64,000 nucleotides of DNA from Amblyomma americanum (taxonomy: Eukaryota > Arthropoda > Arachnida > Ixodida > Ixodidae): contig NC_135507.1 of assembly GCF_052857255.1 (NCBI RefSeq), positions 72,241,721 to 72,305,720 on the forward strand, in the 5' to 3' direction. The stretch's first letter is position 1; each line of letters starts with the position of its first letter. Below the pieces are notes generated by a model. It was not told the DNA's origin. It did not search any database and was given only the letters and a program-made list of their open reading frames with translations. A program made the translations under genes and the position numbers. Positions 34,363 through 46,790 of this stretch are shown here, one piece after another.

Positions 34363-34762
34363 TAAAGCGACAGCGTTTAGGAGCTCGTGTCGCAGAAAAG
34401 CCGGTGCCGCCGGCGGCGTTGGCCGTGAGCGAAAAATAGCGCATCTCGGTGGACACCTGAACCGCGCTGTAAGGGAAGGGATTTTCCTTCCCTTACGGCG
34501 CGGTACGGGTGTCCAGCGAGACTTGAAAGACAGGCGTCATTTCCTTTCCTTAAAAATATTCCGTTTCATTTTCCTTCCCTTACGGCCCGGTTCGGGTGTC
34601 CACCAAGATATGTCAGACAGGCGTCCTTTCCTTAAATGTCCAACGGGCCACGCGTCGCGCCGAACGGGCGATGGCGTTCCGTGCATTCCTTGGCAACGCT
34701 GCCACACGCTGTCGCGTCTCACTCTCAAAGACGAAGCTTAAGCGTCCTCCAAATTTTTGTGA
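34363..34762 (+). mobile_element. MITE variant copy containing SINE-A-like tail repeats
   Basis: The left part reads AAAGCGACAGCGTTTAGGAG ... GTGTCGCAGAAAAGCCGG ... GGCCGTGAGCGAAAAAT. The right part ends CACGCTGTCGCGTCTC ... GACGAAGCTTAAGCGTCCTCC. Both ends recur in the copy at 62.7-63.1 kb. The middle holds several copies of the CCTTCCCTTACGGCGCGG / GGGTGTCC block that also forms the family A SINE tail, two of them head to head as a hairpin. The overlapping 159-residue frame is not a gene. Confidence 0.75.
34451..34514. repeat. 29-bp-arm hairpin with 6-nt loop
   Basis: Arm 34451-34479 pairs with 34486-34514 at 26 of 29 positions. The loop is GATTTT. Confidence 0.88.
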
Positions 34763-35859
34763 GTGAGGAGGGTGGGTAAGAGGAAACGCGAGCTATTGAT
34801 CAGCTTGAACAGGAATGCGCTTGAATGAGAGGGATTTTGGCATCGCTTACCTACCGCTCTAAAATTTTGTGCAACTTGGGGTGGTTTAGTGTTATGCATG
34901 CTGGACATGACTGTTGTCGTGTTGCTGGCCGGCTGAGTACTACAAGCGAACGGCATTCGCCGGTTCGTTGTCTGCACCAGCCTAATATTCCTGAATTCCA
35001 AAAGAGCGCGTGCGTGCGGTTGCTGATGATGCTGCAGGAATGGCCGAGAGTGTCATGTAGTGTACTGCGTGTATTCGCAGTTACCGTGATTTGTCTTCGG
35101 AAAATTGACTCAGATGAATGGCTTTAACGTTTGCTTGCGCTTCTGCAGCGGTGCGACGGAAAGCTTCCTTGGTGCCGTAGAGGTGGCCCTGCCATACCTT
35201 AGGTGACACTGACTTCACCTCTCCCCCCCCCCCCCCTCCCAGCAGCAGGTTGGTGCCAATGCGATTTCGGCTTCGAGGCGTGTCCTGTTCAAACTCCAGT
35301 GGTCGCAGGGGGTTGGGGGAGGGGGGTGCTCTACTTCACTCTGCTGGTGTGGTGAATCCTCAGGGGAGGTGGCAGTGTCTACCCCGCTGCATTGTAAGCG
35401 TGCCGCAGCCCACGTAGCCCGCTGACCATGTGCGGGAATAGGTTCCGAGGTGTCCGGACTGTGCACGTGGAACCCGGTTCAAAAAAGCTGAACAAATTTA
35501 AATGTGTCAAAACCTAAAACCCCACTATCTTCCTCTCGGTATGGAGAGCGCAGGGCTTAAAGTAAGCGGGGTCTCGGGAGGTCTCAGACTTCTTGCAAAA
35601 TTGACGAGGAGTCCGAGATCCCCCTCGCCTTCATCTTCTTTGGGTATTTGCGAATCGGAATCTGCACACAGCGATCCCTTTTTGTTTTTGCAAACGAGCA
35701 TACACAGACCCGCCCTCCAAATTCGTGCACGCACGCACCAAGCTCCCCTGTACACTGTTCAAATAGCTTCACCGCCTTAGAACGGAGCTTCTTTCTACCT
35801 CTCTTCTGCCTTGAGACGAACACACGCTTATACCGTACGTGTGTTTGCCTGTCGAGACT

Positions 35860-37440
35860 GTTCAGAAATGTTACCTTTATCCACGTTTTCAAAAAATACT
35901 GTAAAGTAGTGGTCTATGGTATGATGTGTGCCGCCTCCTGGACTTGTGCCTATCAAACACATACTTCTCGTCAAACGGACAATTTTACCGACAAGTGAAA
36001 GGAATACCAATGGGAGCATCCATCTGTGTCGTCATGGCCGATTTAACCATGGAACACATCAAACAACGAGCCCTCGACTCATTCCACCTCAAACCAAAGA
36101 TTTTCCTCAGGTATGTCGACGACTGCTTCGCCGTCATTAAAAGATCTGAGACTCAAAATATTCTTCGTCATTTAAACTCCGTAGAACCTGACATTCAGTA
36201 CACGCTAGAGGTGGAACAAGAAAACTCCCTGCCGTTTTTGGACGTCTCGTGTCCCGAAACCACAATACCCTTCAATTCTCCGTATACCGCAAACCAACTC
36301 ACTCAGGCCGGTATCTCCATTTCTCTTCCAACCACACGACAGTCCATAAAGCATCAGTGCTGGAGACGCTGTTCAGAAGAGTTGAGACACACTGCAGCAC
36401 AGAATTTGATAGAAAAAAAAAGAACAACGCACGTTATTCAAAGAACTCATCATGAACGGCTACCCAAAAGACTTTATTCAAAAAACCATTCGACGTCAAA
36501 AACACAACATTCGTCAAGAAATCAACTCACAAAGACCAACGCCACCACCAAAATACGTCACTTTACCTTATGTTGGAGGTGTCAGCGAAACCATCACCCG
36601 AATCCTGAAAAAAATCGGGCCTCCAGGTTGCGCACAAGCCCACAAACACTGTTGCGCTTTGCCTACCTGTTCCCAAAGACCGGCCGCGTAGAGAAAGAGC
36701 CCAAGGCGTTGTCTACAGACGCAAGCTACATCGGCGAAACCAAAAATTTCAAAGAAAGAATTCGGCAACATAAAAACGACGTCCGCAACGTTGAGTTGAG
36801 TTGAGGTGTTGAATGCTACAGGTGGGGTTAGCCTTGCTTTATCTGCCGGCAATTGCTCCACCGTAGCGTCCCTTCTATTTTAGCAATGTCCTGAAGCCTC
36901 TCGCATCTACACCGCTATGCGCACAGTCTCTTATAATAGTACACATTCTCTCCCGTAGTCACCATCTATGCACACAATCAATCCACAGTCCGCTCCAGAA
37001 GTCACCCAAATTCGCAAGAGCGCGCAATCCAGTAGCGGAACATTCCGATGACTCCGACCATAGAATCCACTTCGAAGAAACGCGCATCCTCGGAACCGAA
37101 GCAAATTACCACAAAAGGCTTCTTCTGGAATCCCGGCATATCCAAACCATCCTGAACAATATCAACCGCACAAACGGAAACCTGCCCCCAGTATATGCCC
37201 AGGGACTTCGCTCTTCAACTCAACGAAAAAAAGTCGCCATTCACCACCTCCCTGCAGTGCACCAGCGTGATTAACAGCCCCCCCCCCTTCCCCCGCGCCT
37301 TTCGCGTCACAGCTGTCGTTCCTTAGACCCCCCACCCCTCCCCTCTATACTTAAAAGACGCTAGCTCCTGCCCTCAGTTACCCCTGATGAAGGAGCCGAG
37401 ACAGCTTCGAAACGTTGGGTTAAAGTTAAAATTTTTGGTT
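35860..37440 (+). mobile_element. Penelope-like element (RT plus GIY-YIG), degenerate
   Basis: The plus strand encodes a Penelope-type RT: GQFYRQVKGIPMGASICVVMADL (about 35980-36047 region) then FLRYVDDCFAVI with the YVDD box (about 36101-36136) and a downstream NSLPFLDV motif. Frames then shift (36249, 36452). A GIY-YIG endonuclease follows, with ASYIGETKNF and RIRQHKNDV at about 36720-36783. About 220 bp of unrelated sequence (about 36797-37017) separates it from the C-terminal NALAEHSDDSDH ... ETRILGTEANYHKRLLLES ... NRTNG segment (37025-37240). The last 60 bp hold a hammerhead-like core. The 5' part of the RT is missing. It is clearly dead as a protein source. Confidence 0.85.
37384..37412 (+). 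ncRNA. Candidate hammerhead ribozyme core of the Penelope-like element
   Basis: CTGATGA (37384-37390) is followed by a short stem whose strands GGAGC and GCTTC pair around a GAGACA-containing loop, then GAAA (37409-37412). That is the invariant hammerhead core with helix II. Penelope-like elements are known to carry minimal hammerheads (family knowledge). Helices I and III and the cleavage nucleotide were not verified. Confidence 0.55.
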
Positions 37441-38635
37441 GGAGGTGTGCAGTTCATTATAAAACAGGCTGCAAGGCGCTTTCTAGAGTCACTAAATAAA
37501 ACTTAGTGACTAGCGCTTTCCTCTCTCTCTCTCTATTACCCTCTCCAACTGCGCTCTAATCACTAGACACCCTCCGAGGGAGCCAGACTTTAAGCCGTGG
37601 AAGAGCGTACCACCCAGCTGCGGACGCGTTGGTTTCCCATTCCGAAGAGCTCGGTGCCTCGCTGGGGAATGCGGCTGGACAAACCAAGCCTCGGTTTTGG
37701 GGAAGCGGCCTCAGGCCTGAAGAAGTGGAAATGAGTCAGAGTCAGAGTTAGTAGCCCACTCGGGACGTCAGTAAGCCCCAAACCTTGGGAAAGCCGAGCG
37801 TTCCATACTAATTAACGGTTAGTAACTATGACCGGCGAAGTCGCAGAACAGCACTTAGCCCTATAACAGTCTCTAGGGTGGGTACGCAATAAGACCTTGT
37901 AGAAGCGTAAGGTGTGAACTGCAGACGTACAAATGAGACGTCAAGCCATTGAAGACGTAAGGTAGGCGTCTCATACTGTGTTAAGGGCCCATGCAAATGG
38001 TGCGACGCCGCGAACACCGTGATAGGGTTCCCACATGTGAGTGAGGACATTGGAGTCAGAGAGGAAGCACCAAGCGGGTGGCGCGAAAACTCTGTTCTGT
38101 TAGTACAATCGGAAGGTCGGGGTGGCGCAGTCTGGCTTGGGGGAGGGGATCTTGGTCGTTGCCCCTGTTAGCTTAACCGGTCTCGGAGGTTCGGAGACCA
38201 CGGCAAACGTTTCCTGTGGTATGGAAGCACCCTTGGAGGCTGAGGGCTGCATATCGGGCTAGAAGCGAGTGTTTGCCCTCTATGGAGGCCTGAAAAGGAG
38301 CTCGACTAAGTCAGGATCATTCGGGAAAACCCACGCCCTCGCCATTTCTGACCCAATTAAGTCCATTAACCTCACCCTTATAGCCCACATTTCGTTGCCA
38401 CATCCCACACCATCCATCATTTGCCTGGGCAGATCAGGCGAGTCTGCCCTGACCCGCATCCCGGCGTGTGCTTTTGCTGCTAATCGTAGCATTTTCCCAA
38501 AAGGAGTTGTTGCCCTTCCTAGAAAAGATTCATGTTTCGATTGGATTGCTGTGCAGGGTGGCGACATTTACTTTACAATTTTTTTCTGGCAGCTCCAAAC
38601 TACTGAATGTATGCGTAGTATATAGCCCACCGCTG
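37441..38635. other. No gene recognised
   Basis: Several frames of 60-120 codons on both strands (for example 38269-38625 +, 38280-38567 -) overlap each other, have no motif and look like chance frames. Confidence 0.45.
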
Positions 38636-39052
<417 letters not shown>

Positions 39053-39621
39053 GTAAGTGGAAGCCTCGATCTCGCTTTCATGTACGTGGCGTTGGTGTCC
39101 AACTGCAAAAGCCTGCTTGGATTGCATTCCGCACACTGGATAGGAAGCGCGCTCTCCCTGCCACCCTGGAAGGCGGCATGCAGTTAATGGTTGATCGCGA
39201 GAGATTCATCACCAAATGAACGCTGCGGCCTAGCTATTGCTGCTATTGGCTGTGACGCTCATATATTTGCACTCACGCAAAGAGGTAATGCGTGGTAAGG
39301 TGTCGCTAGGAGGGGGGCATTGTGGGGCGGGTGAGAAGTGTCCTATGGGTAAGTGGATTGTTTGCAAGGATAGCCCAACCTTTCTGCGAGGCGCTGAGAT
39401 GAGAAATAAGCCATCGATATGTCTTTCAGCGCATGTAGCAATGTCGGCCAGCGAGAAGCTTTGTGCACACTAGGGTTTCGTAACACGAAGGAATGTGGGG
39501 CTTGTTGGTATTTGTGGAGATAGCGTAACAATACTAGTGTGTTTTCTCTGTTTTCATTGGCAGAGCTGTGCATGTGGTAAACCTTAAGGCAATATATTGA
39601 TTTGTCAATTTGTTTCGGCAG
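39053..39621. other. No gene recognised
   Basis: The 125-codon minus-strand frame starting at 39720 runs into the tandem duplication and carries no recognisable domain. Confidence 0.4.
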
Positions 39622-39919
39622 GTCACGTTCGCTCCGTCTATCTTTATGACAAGTGCGTCGAATAAGAACGCGGTCCAATGAGAAATGGGTGAGTACTGGG
39701 ATGTGTGACTTGCGGGACACGGGCTCTGAAATGCAAATTGTTATGAGAATTATAGATTAATCGGTCGGCTGTCACGTTCGCTCCGTCTATCTTTATGACA
39801 AGTGCGTCGAATAAGAACGCGGTCCAATGAGAAATGGGTGAGTACTGGGATGTGTGACTTGCGGGACACGGGCTCTGAAATGCAAATTGTTATGAGAATT
39901 ATAGATTAATCGGTCGGCT
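39622..39919. repeat. Perfect 149-bp tandem duplication
   Basis: Two adjacent units, 39622-39770 and 39771-39919, starting GTCACGTTCGCTCC and ending CGGTCGGCT, appear identical base for base. Confidence 0.97.
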
Positions 39920-40744
39920 CGTAATTATGGCCTGGGACCACCATAACCACAACCACAGGACTTCGTTTATTGGGAATGCACTTGATCATCGTGTACTGCG
40001 CTTGTTCATGTATGATGTCCAACTTTCTGCACAAATTTCCATTAGCCTCGGCTGCTCTTCTCTGAAGAAGGGAGTGGCATCGCCGTCGCAGATCTCGTGT
40101 CTTCGGTGTGGTGCTCGCTGTGATTTGTATGGGGAGATTCTTCATAGCACTTTTTGCAGCTCCAGCACGTACAGAGACAGTGACAGAGAGAGAGCTCCCT
40201 TCGACGCATGCCTGCAAGAGCGGTAGGACAAGTACCTGCATGCTGTACAATGGAGCCGTACGTCTCCCAGTGACGACGGGACTCTCGGCATCACTCGTCG
40301 CGCCTTTGCCGCTATAAACCAAACAACAAAGCGCGCTCCTCGGCTTCATGCTACAGTGCCGCCGTGGACTCCGCTCTGACTGCAACACTTATTCGTAGGA
40401 AAGCGGTGCTTTGCCAAAATTTGCAGGGCAACGCTCTAGGATCACGCTGTGTATGCCACAGAAGGATGCTGCAATAGACGCATGCCGATTAGGGATGAAC
40501 CAAACTTATAGGGTGCATTGTTCATGTTGGGCCGTGTAACTGGTTCTCATCGAAGTGCCCCAGTACATGGCCAGGCCAATTGCCTGTCCTCAAGCAGTGC
40601 AGCTTGAAGATACACGAGTCGTAATGCAGTAGGCTTTGAGTGTCCTTGTGGATACTTAGTTGTCTTTCAATGGGTCATTTTTGTTGCTTTCCCCTCGTAC
40701 CTCAGCGCTCATGCTCGCAGAAATCGCCTGGCGGTGCAAGATGC
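39920..40744. other. No gene recognised
   Basis: A 160-codon minus-strand frame and overlapping plus-strand frames exist, but none shows a domain or a consistent codon pattern. Confidence 0.4.
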
Positions 40745-41075
40745 AGGAAAAAAATGGAGGGGACACATAAGCTCCGCCTTAAAGGTGTGACGCGATAGCG
40801 CTAATGGGTAAATACCCATATATATATAGAATTGGTCGTTCTGTACTTTATATTCATAGGTCCCTGGGAGTCCTTATACCCCTCCTGGTGCAATGGTGCA
40901 GCGGTTAAGCGATGCGCCACTGCCCTGCGATGGCAGGTGCAGTGCTGCCACGAACAGGTGGGCAGCTTGAGATGACACCAGAAGGTCACGTGACCTAGGT
41001 GGCCCACCTATGTTGCTTCTCCGAGGGTTTTTCGCTCACAACGTCAACGCTGACGATGGGGTGCACACAAAGCAT
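40745..41075 (-). mobile_element. MITE family copy, reverse orientation
   Basis: Begins on the plus strand with the reversed right end (ATGGAGGGGACACATAAGC ... GGTGTGACGCGATAGCG). It continues through CGATGCGCCACTGCCCTGCG and TCACGTGACCTAGGTGGCCC, the reverse of blocks in the 30.8 and 43.5 kb copies. The block around TTAAATTAATGAT is deleted. Confidence 0.75.
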
Positions 41076-41168
41076 AAAAGTTTTTGTGCTTGAAATATCG
41101 TCCCATTAGTCACGTGTGCGTCAGCGATATTTGCTATCAAACATTCCCCGTATTTAAATTGGAGAACA

Positions 41169-41319
41169 GGGAACACCGCGAACACAGGACGAAGAGATAA
41201 ACGTACAACGCAGGCGCTGACTTACAGGCGTGATACCTGTTCGGGGTTTCTGGTGAGGGATGGTTCACCAATTGCTAGCGCCGACAGCGATTTCTTCGTC
41301 CTGTGTTCGCGCTGTTCCC
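41169..41319. repeat. 27-bp inverted repeat, 97-nt spacer
   Basis: GGGAACACCGCGAACACAGG... at 41169-41195 is complementary to 41293-41319 with one mismatch. The spacer has no coding capacity. Confidence 0.9.
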
Positions 41320-43469
41320 TTTTCAGCAATGTTATACGAACTAGCCCGCAACAACGCCCTCGCAAACTTTAAATTGGACCTTCTAGTCCAGGTAAATCCT
41401 CTTTTTAGAAATATAGGCAGGATACCTGACAACAACTGCTATTTCATGTTTCTGCAAGCGTTTCGGTACTGCGTGAGAATTTCTTTTCTCCATGAACAGA
41501 TTATATTGGTCACTCCACAAAACTGATGCAATGGCACTTAGCGGCTCCTCTATCTCATTAGCGTGCATTCATCCATGTAACAAAGTACCTAAGATATGTT
41601 TTACAGAAAAACCTCTGACAACAACTTCTCACGTGCCTTCGAAGCACTCGCGCATTCGAGCGCCTATCCTTCTTGGACTAGTACGCGGCGGCGCCGCAGC
41701 GGGGCGTGATGTTCGTGAAAATTGCCAATAGGCTTCGTTTCACCGTCTCGTTAATGCTTGTGGCACACTACGTTGTGCCTAATTCTTTATGACTTAGCTA
41801 CACCGAGTCTATCGCTACAAGCCTCAGTTATGTGCGCCGCGTTGCTGCTTGGAGTGGCACTGAGGTCAACTCCGTGCAATTTTTGTTCTTAGTAAAATTT
41901 TATTCTTTGGTTCATTGTGGCTCCGTTGAGGTTCGTTCCATAGCGATAAACATACTGACTGCTGAAAACTGGCGTTGAAAATGGAGTATTTGCGTTCACC
42001 AGTTGATTGAAAATCGTGACAACGGTGACGACATCAGGCGTGTTTTGGACTTTGTGTCCACTGAGTGGATGTGTCTGGGCATGTAGTCTAGTCCCTGGCC
42101 TATCCGGTTTGTATCGGACTAAGACTCTTCCGGCTTCTAGCTGTTGGTCAACTCCGCCTCGCCTTGCCATCTGCTAGCCTTCCCGGTTAGCTCAGCTTGT
42201 AGAGTGGCTTCCCTGGATAGACAATAGCCCCTGATGTTAGAGGCCATCCGATCCTCGGACAGCGATGAATTTTGCTTCAACTGCAACGTTGATGTGAAAG
42301 CTGCAAATATTTCCTTTGTAACCGTATGGCGGCTCTTGGGTGAATGCTAAGGAGCAAATGCTATAGATTATCCCAAACTTACTCCCCCTTGGGGGATTCC
42401 TTTTAACACGTTTGACATATTTGACGAGAGGTTTTTCGTATCTTTTGAGTTTTGTTTTTGGCGGGGAAAGAACAAATGTGTAAAATACAGCAAGGGAGAA
42501 ATTTCAAAAATAGGTACAGTTGTGCCCATTTTTCGAAATGAAAGTTTTGCTGTACATTTTGGATTTTTGCACCAAGTGCATAGCTGCAGCTAATTACTCA
42601 TTAAGACTTAATACAAGAGAGATTCTGAGAACTGTGCTGCTCGAACTAATTGGTTTAAGGTGCGCCTCCCAACCAATACGATTGCGTCCTGGTTTTAACC
42701 AAAAGGTTTTTAGCGCCGGAAAATAATGGTGTTGGGGCTCTTTGTGGCTACTGAAAAAAACAACAACTAATTTTGTCATGTTTATTGGTGTGGATGACAA
42801 TGCTACGCGGACTAAAAAAAAAAGAGGTCAACCAACTGCCAGAAAATTATTTATGGCAATCATCTGCATGAATTATAAGCATGAAGTATGCAGCGCTTTT
42901 ACACAAAACGAATGCACGCAAGTTCTATCCTTAGGCTCCGTTGTACCCATGATATAGAAGTTGGCCTTTCGAAGAGCTCCCACGAAAGCAGTTTCTGTCT
43001 TGCTCTAATTTCAGAGAGAAACTATGAATTGTCGCTACAGTAAAAAAGAATACAAACAAATACAAAGGATTTGAGCACGTTTTATATGCTCTAAGTATCG
43101 CCGCTCTGAATCGGTCACATAGATGCTACAGCAGTGTGGACTTGAACTTCTGGAAATGAGAATAAAGCTCCGATTGATTTTTTTTTCAGATAATGCAAGA
43201 GATATTAAAAATGGAGAACACTTTGCCAAACCGCCACTGAAACGTGGGTCATGAAAAAAAAACCGCTAAAGCAGTACAAATTATTAATAGACATACTGAC
43301 GTGTACCACTACTCCTTGTTTCCCGATGTTCGTGAAATATAGAATAAACTTCCTAGTGATGTTGTCGAGACTGGTGACGTGTAAACATTTCAGTTAGGTG
43401 TCAATATGATTTTTTGCAGAAATGGTGCGCAAACGTTTAATTATAAGCCCGCTTCATGATTGTAATTTT
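41320..43469. other. No gene recognised
   Basis: AT-rich with short frames. GGTTAGCTCAGCTTGTAGAG at about 42185 looks like a tRNA A-box, but no matching B-box or cloverleaf was found. Confidence 0.45.
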
Positions 43470-43925
43470 TAACGCGATGGCGTTAAGGACCCGTTCACCA
43501 GAAAATCTGGTGTTGGCGTTGTGAGTGAAAAATCGTGGTCATGACTTTGCCAGGTGATCATCCCCAGAGAGCAACCTAGGAGGCAAGTGGGCCACCTGAC
43601 CGAGAGGCCACGTGACACTGCGGCGTCATCACAGCCTGCCCATCGGATACTGAGCAAACTGGCCACCGTGGCAGGCGGCAGTTAAATTAATGATTGCTGG
43701 CTGGGTAAGATCAATGTGGGCCGCACAAGGCCCACCGCTGGGAGCACTTGCGATCGCAGGGCAGTGGCGCATCGCTTAACCGCAGCAGCACTGCGTGAAT
43801 AGGGTTATGAGGACTCCCAAGGATCTACAGATGTAAAGCACAGAATGAACTTCTGCATATATCAGAATTGACTCATTACGCTATCGCATCATACCCTTAG
43901 GGTATTTGCATCCCTCCCTGCAAAC
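43470..43925 (+). mobile_element. MITE family copy, near complete
   Basis: TAACGCGATGGCGTTAAGGA at the left and TTACGCTATCGCATCATACC at the right are inverted copies of each other. The interior carries TGGCAGGCGGCAGTTAAATT and GATCGCAGGGCAGTGGCGC as in the 30.8 kb copy. Confidence 0.8.
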
Positions 43926-45900
43926 ACACTTAATGGACGGTTAAAAGTGGGACCAAATAAATGAATAAAATATATATGGTTATTTCGACCCCGTCATCTT
44001 CGGAAGACCACATGCTGCAAACAGATCCTCCGCGCAGCCCTTAATGTTATCTGACTTAACACTTGCAGGGCCGGTGCAAAATTGGTGTTCCCGAGTGCTG
44101 GACACTTGAGCAGTGCACGCACCCACGGTTAAATATACGTTTCCATGTACTTTCATCAGTCTACAGTGATGACCTACACCTGACCTAATGTCCAGAAACG
44201 CCACTTCCTCCTTTCTTTTGTTGTCTCTGACTGCCAAACATTTTTACTGATGTGATGGCTGCTTATATGGGACTGACCGCCAGAACATGCGAAATTATGG
44301 AGAATGAAGACGTTAGAACACGGCAACACACCTGCTTTTTTGCAAATTTATGCTGGAAAAAAGGAAGCACACGGACACACGCTGGAGTACGCTTTTCATG
44401 CTAAAATTGGCCGCTGTCTGAAGCGTGAGCGCCATCTGGGGAATGAGTGTAGAGTGTAGTTCAATCTTAGCGAGGCGGATGGTCATCGTACGAAAACCGG
44501 CTTCTGAAAACCAAAGTGCAACTGTCGCCATCTGGCGAGAACCTCCTTAAGTATTCCTTCTGTGATGGGATCTCGCCGAGCCGGAGCGCTCCCAGCGGAA
44601 CTAGGATGTTTCTTTCGTTCACTTTCGTTTGATGGCCTCCGAGATCTCCCAAACGGGAGAAACAAGGGTAGCGCAATCTCTGAGGCTATGTTAGTTTTTG
44701 TGTAGACACACTGTTTGTCAAATAGAGGCGCCACCACCGCTGTAGATCCAAGTACGGGGCGCGGGATGTGGAGCGCGGTAAAATCGAATCTTGAATGCAC
44801 GAACTTCGAAACAAATGCATGGTGTTGCACCTTGCGTTGAGAAACTGAATGCAGCTGAATCTTTCTGCTAACTGCTACCATTCCGCAGGACTACTCCATT
44901 GACGTGCCACTCAATAGATATCGAAGCTGTTCGGATTATCATTTATTGACTGAACTCTTGCGCTGCCCAGGGGGCCACCGCGAAAACAATGCTATACAGT
45001 GCCCTCCATGAAACTGCTCGGTAATGCAAAACTCCCGCGTCTGCTTCCGACGGCATGCAAGGTGTTTACCTAAGACTTTATACAATTTTTAAAAATAGGC
45101 TCTTTGAGTTAGAAGGGCGCTTTTTTGGCATAGCATTTCCTTCGGTTTAATACATCAGAATACAAATAATACGTGCTAACTAGCAAGCTAGGTAACTAAT
45201 ATTGAAAAGTTAACTTTTTAACTATTACTGTAAGGCTTCTTAGGTATTGAGAGGCGTGTATCTTAATATCGTGTATCTTTTAAAACCATATTTTGCCCGG
45301 ACTAACTCGTTCAAGTTTTCCTTTTTCCCGCGCACCATATCTGACTGGAACTCATTAACCGAACCAAATCAACCCTGAAAAACAGACGCGTTCTTCAGCC
45401 ATCTTTGGTATTGCGTATTATGTATTTTTTTCTGCTTTGTCTTGCATTGCTGTATTGTTGTTTTACTACATTATCTTTGCTGTATTGTTGTATTTTTGTT
45501 GCTATAGTTTTGCTTTTTGTGCACCTGCCCTTCCTGCTTGGACCTAACCATGGTCTGCAGTATGCACATAAATAAATAAAATAAATAAATATGTAATATG
45601 CATATCAGTTTTTAGAATTTCGATACCGTGCTTGCCCTCGGCGCTGTAGCCCAAAAAATGTTGGCTATTTCGACGAGTTACGGCCACCGGGGAGGTTGCT
45701 TTGCCTGCAAGCTTCTGGAAAGCGCATCCATTTTGGTGCGAGATAGCCAAAGATACTTATAGAGTAACCCTGGCTTACTGCAGACACACACGCCACCCAT
45801 CGGCGTCATGAAAAGGTGAAATGCCGCCACGCACGCCTCTCCCTCTAGCCACCATAGTACAGGAACCCTATAGCGTGCTTTCAATTTGAACCGGCGCATT
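43926..45900. other. No gene recognised
   Basis: A 132-codon minus-strand frame at 44483-44881 and its neighbours lack motifs. Two GCCATCTG motif hits lie at 44429 and 44525. The rest is AT-rich. Confidence 0.4.
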
Positions 45901-45901
45901 G

Positions 45902-46790
45902 ACTATATTGCTCGCCATTCAAAGTATTCACTGACCATCAGTCCTTCTGTTGGTTCGCCAACTGGCGTGACCAATGTGGACGCCTGGCGTGATGGAGCCT
46001 TCGTTTGCAGGAGTTTGACCTCAACATCGTCAATAAGTCCGGACATAAGCATGGAGACGCCGACACCCTATCTCGTGCGCTTGTCGAACTCGCAACACCC
46101 GACACCGACGACGACATCAGTTTCCTTGGGGCTGTCCATTCTTCTGATTTGTCAACCCAGCAGTGCGCCGATCCAGTGTTACGACCCCTGATCAATTATT
46201 TAGAAGGTCAACCAGCCACAATGCCTTAATATTTTCCTCGACACCCTATCTCGTGCGCTTGTCGAACTCGCAACACCCGACACGGACGACGACATCAGTT
46301 TCCTTGGGGCTGTCCATTCTTCTGATTTGTCAACCCAGCAGTGCGCCGATCCAGCGTTACGACCCCTGATCAATTATTTAGAAGGTCAACCAGCCACAAT
46401 GCCTTAATGTTTTCCTCGACACCCGTCGTCGTTTTGACTTAAACGAGGCGTGATCTGTAACAACAACCCAAGGTCCGGCTAGCAAGTTTACCTGATCATC
46501 GTCCCCACAACTCTTTCGGAGGAAATTCTTTCTGAGTGTCACGACGAACCGACTTCTGGCCCCTTGGGATGCTTTCGCACGCTTGACAGAATACGCCAAC
46601 TGTTCTCCTGGCCCAACCTTGCCACTCTTAAACGCTATGTCCAGAGCTGCCGGGAACGTCAGCGCCGTAAGGCCCCAGCCTCCAAGCCTCAGGGACTCCT
46701 CGAACCTATTGCACCACCACGTGCACCGTTCAATCAGGTCGGCATGGACGTTCGGGGCCCTTTCTCTTTGTCCTCGGGTGGCAACGGGCT
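45902..46790 (+). mobile_element. Ty3/gypsy pol remnant (RNase H end and integrase zinc finger)
   Basis: The plus strand encodes the end of a gypsy RNase H (LQEFDLNIVNKSGHKHGDADTLSRAL split over a frameshift near 46000, containing the typical HGDADTLSR motif) and a linker. After a disrupted stretch comes the start of integrase (RIRQLFSWPNLATLKRYVQSC, then PFNQVGMDVRGPF). Protease, most of RT and the integrase core are absent, and no LTRs are visible. The element is also altered by a 178-bp tandem duplication and capped by a truncated SINE. Dead. Confidence 0.82.
46061..46416. repeat. 178-bp tandem duplication within the gypsy remnant
   Basis: Units start at 46061 and 46239 (each CGACACCCTATCTCGTGCG). 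The sequence after the second unit again begins CGACACCC at 46417. The two units differ at only a few positions. Confidence 0.93.

Noticed and set aside
34262..34741. 159-residue plus-strand frame
   Set aside because: Composed of MITE and SINE-tail sequence. No domain.
42181..42260. Possible tRNA gene (GGTTAGCTCAGCTTGTAGAG)
   Set aside because: A-box-like only. I could not find a B-box or build a cloverleaf. The other tRNA-like sequences are SINE heads.
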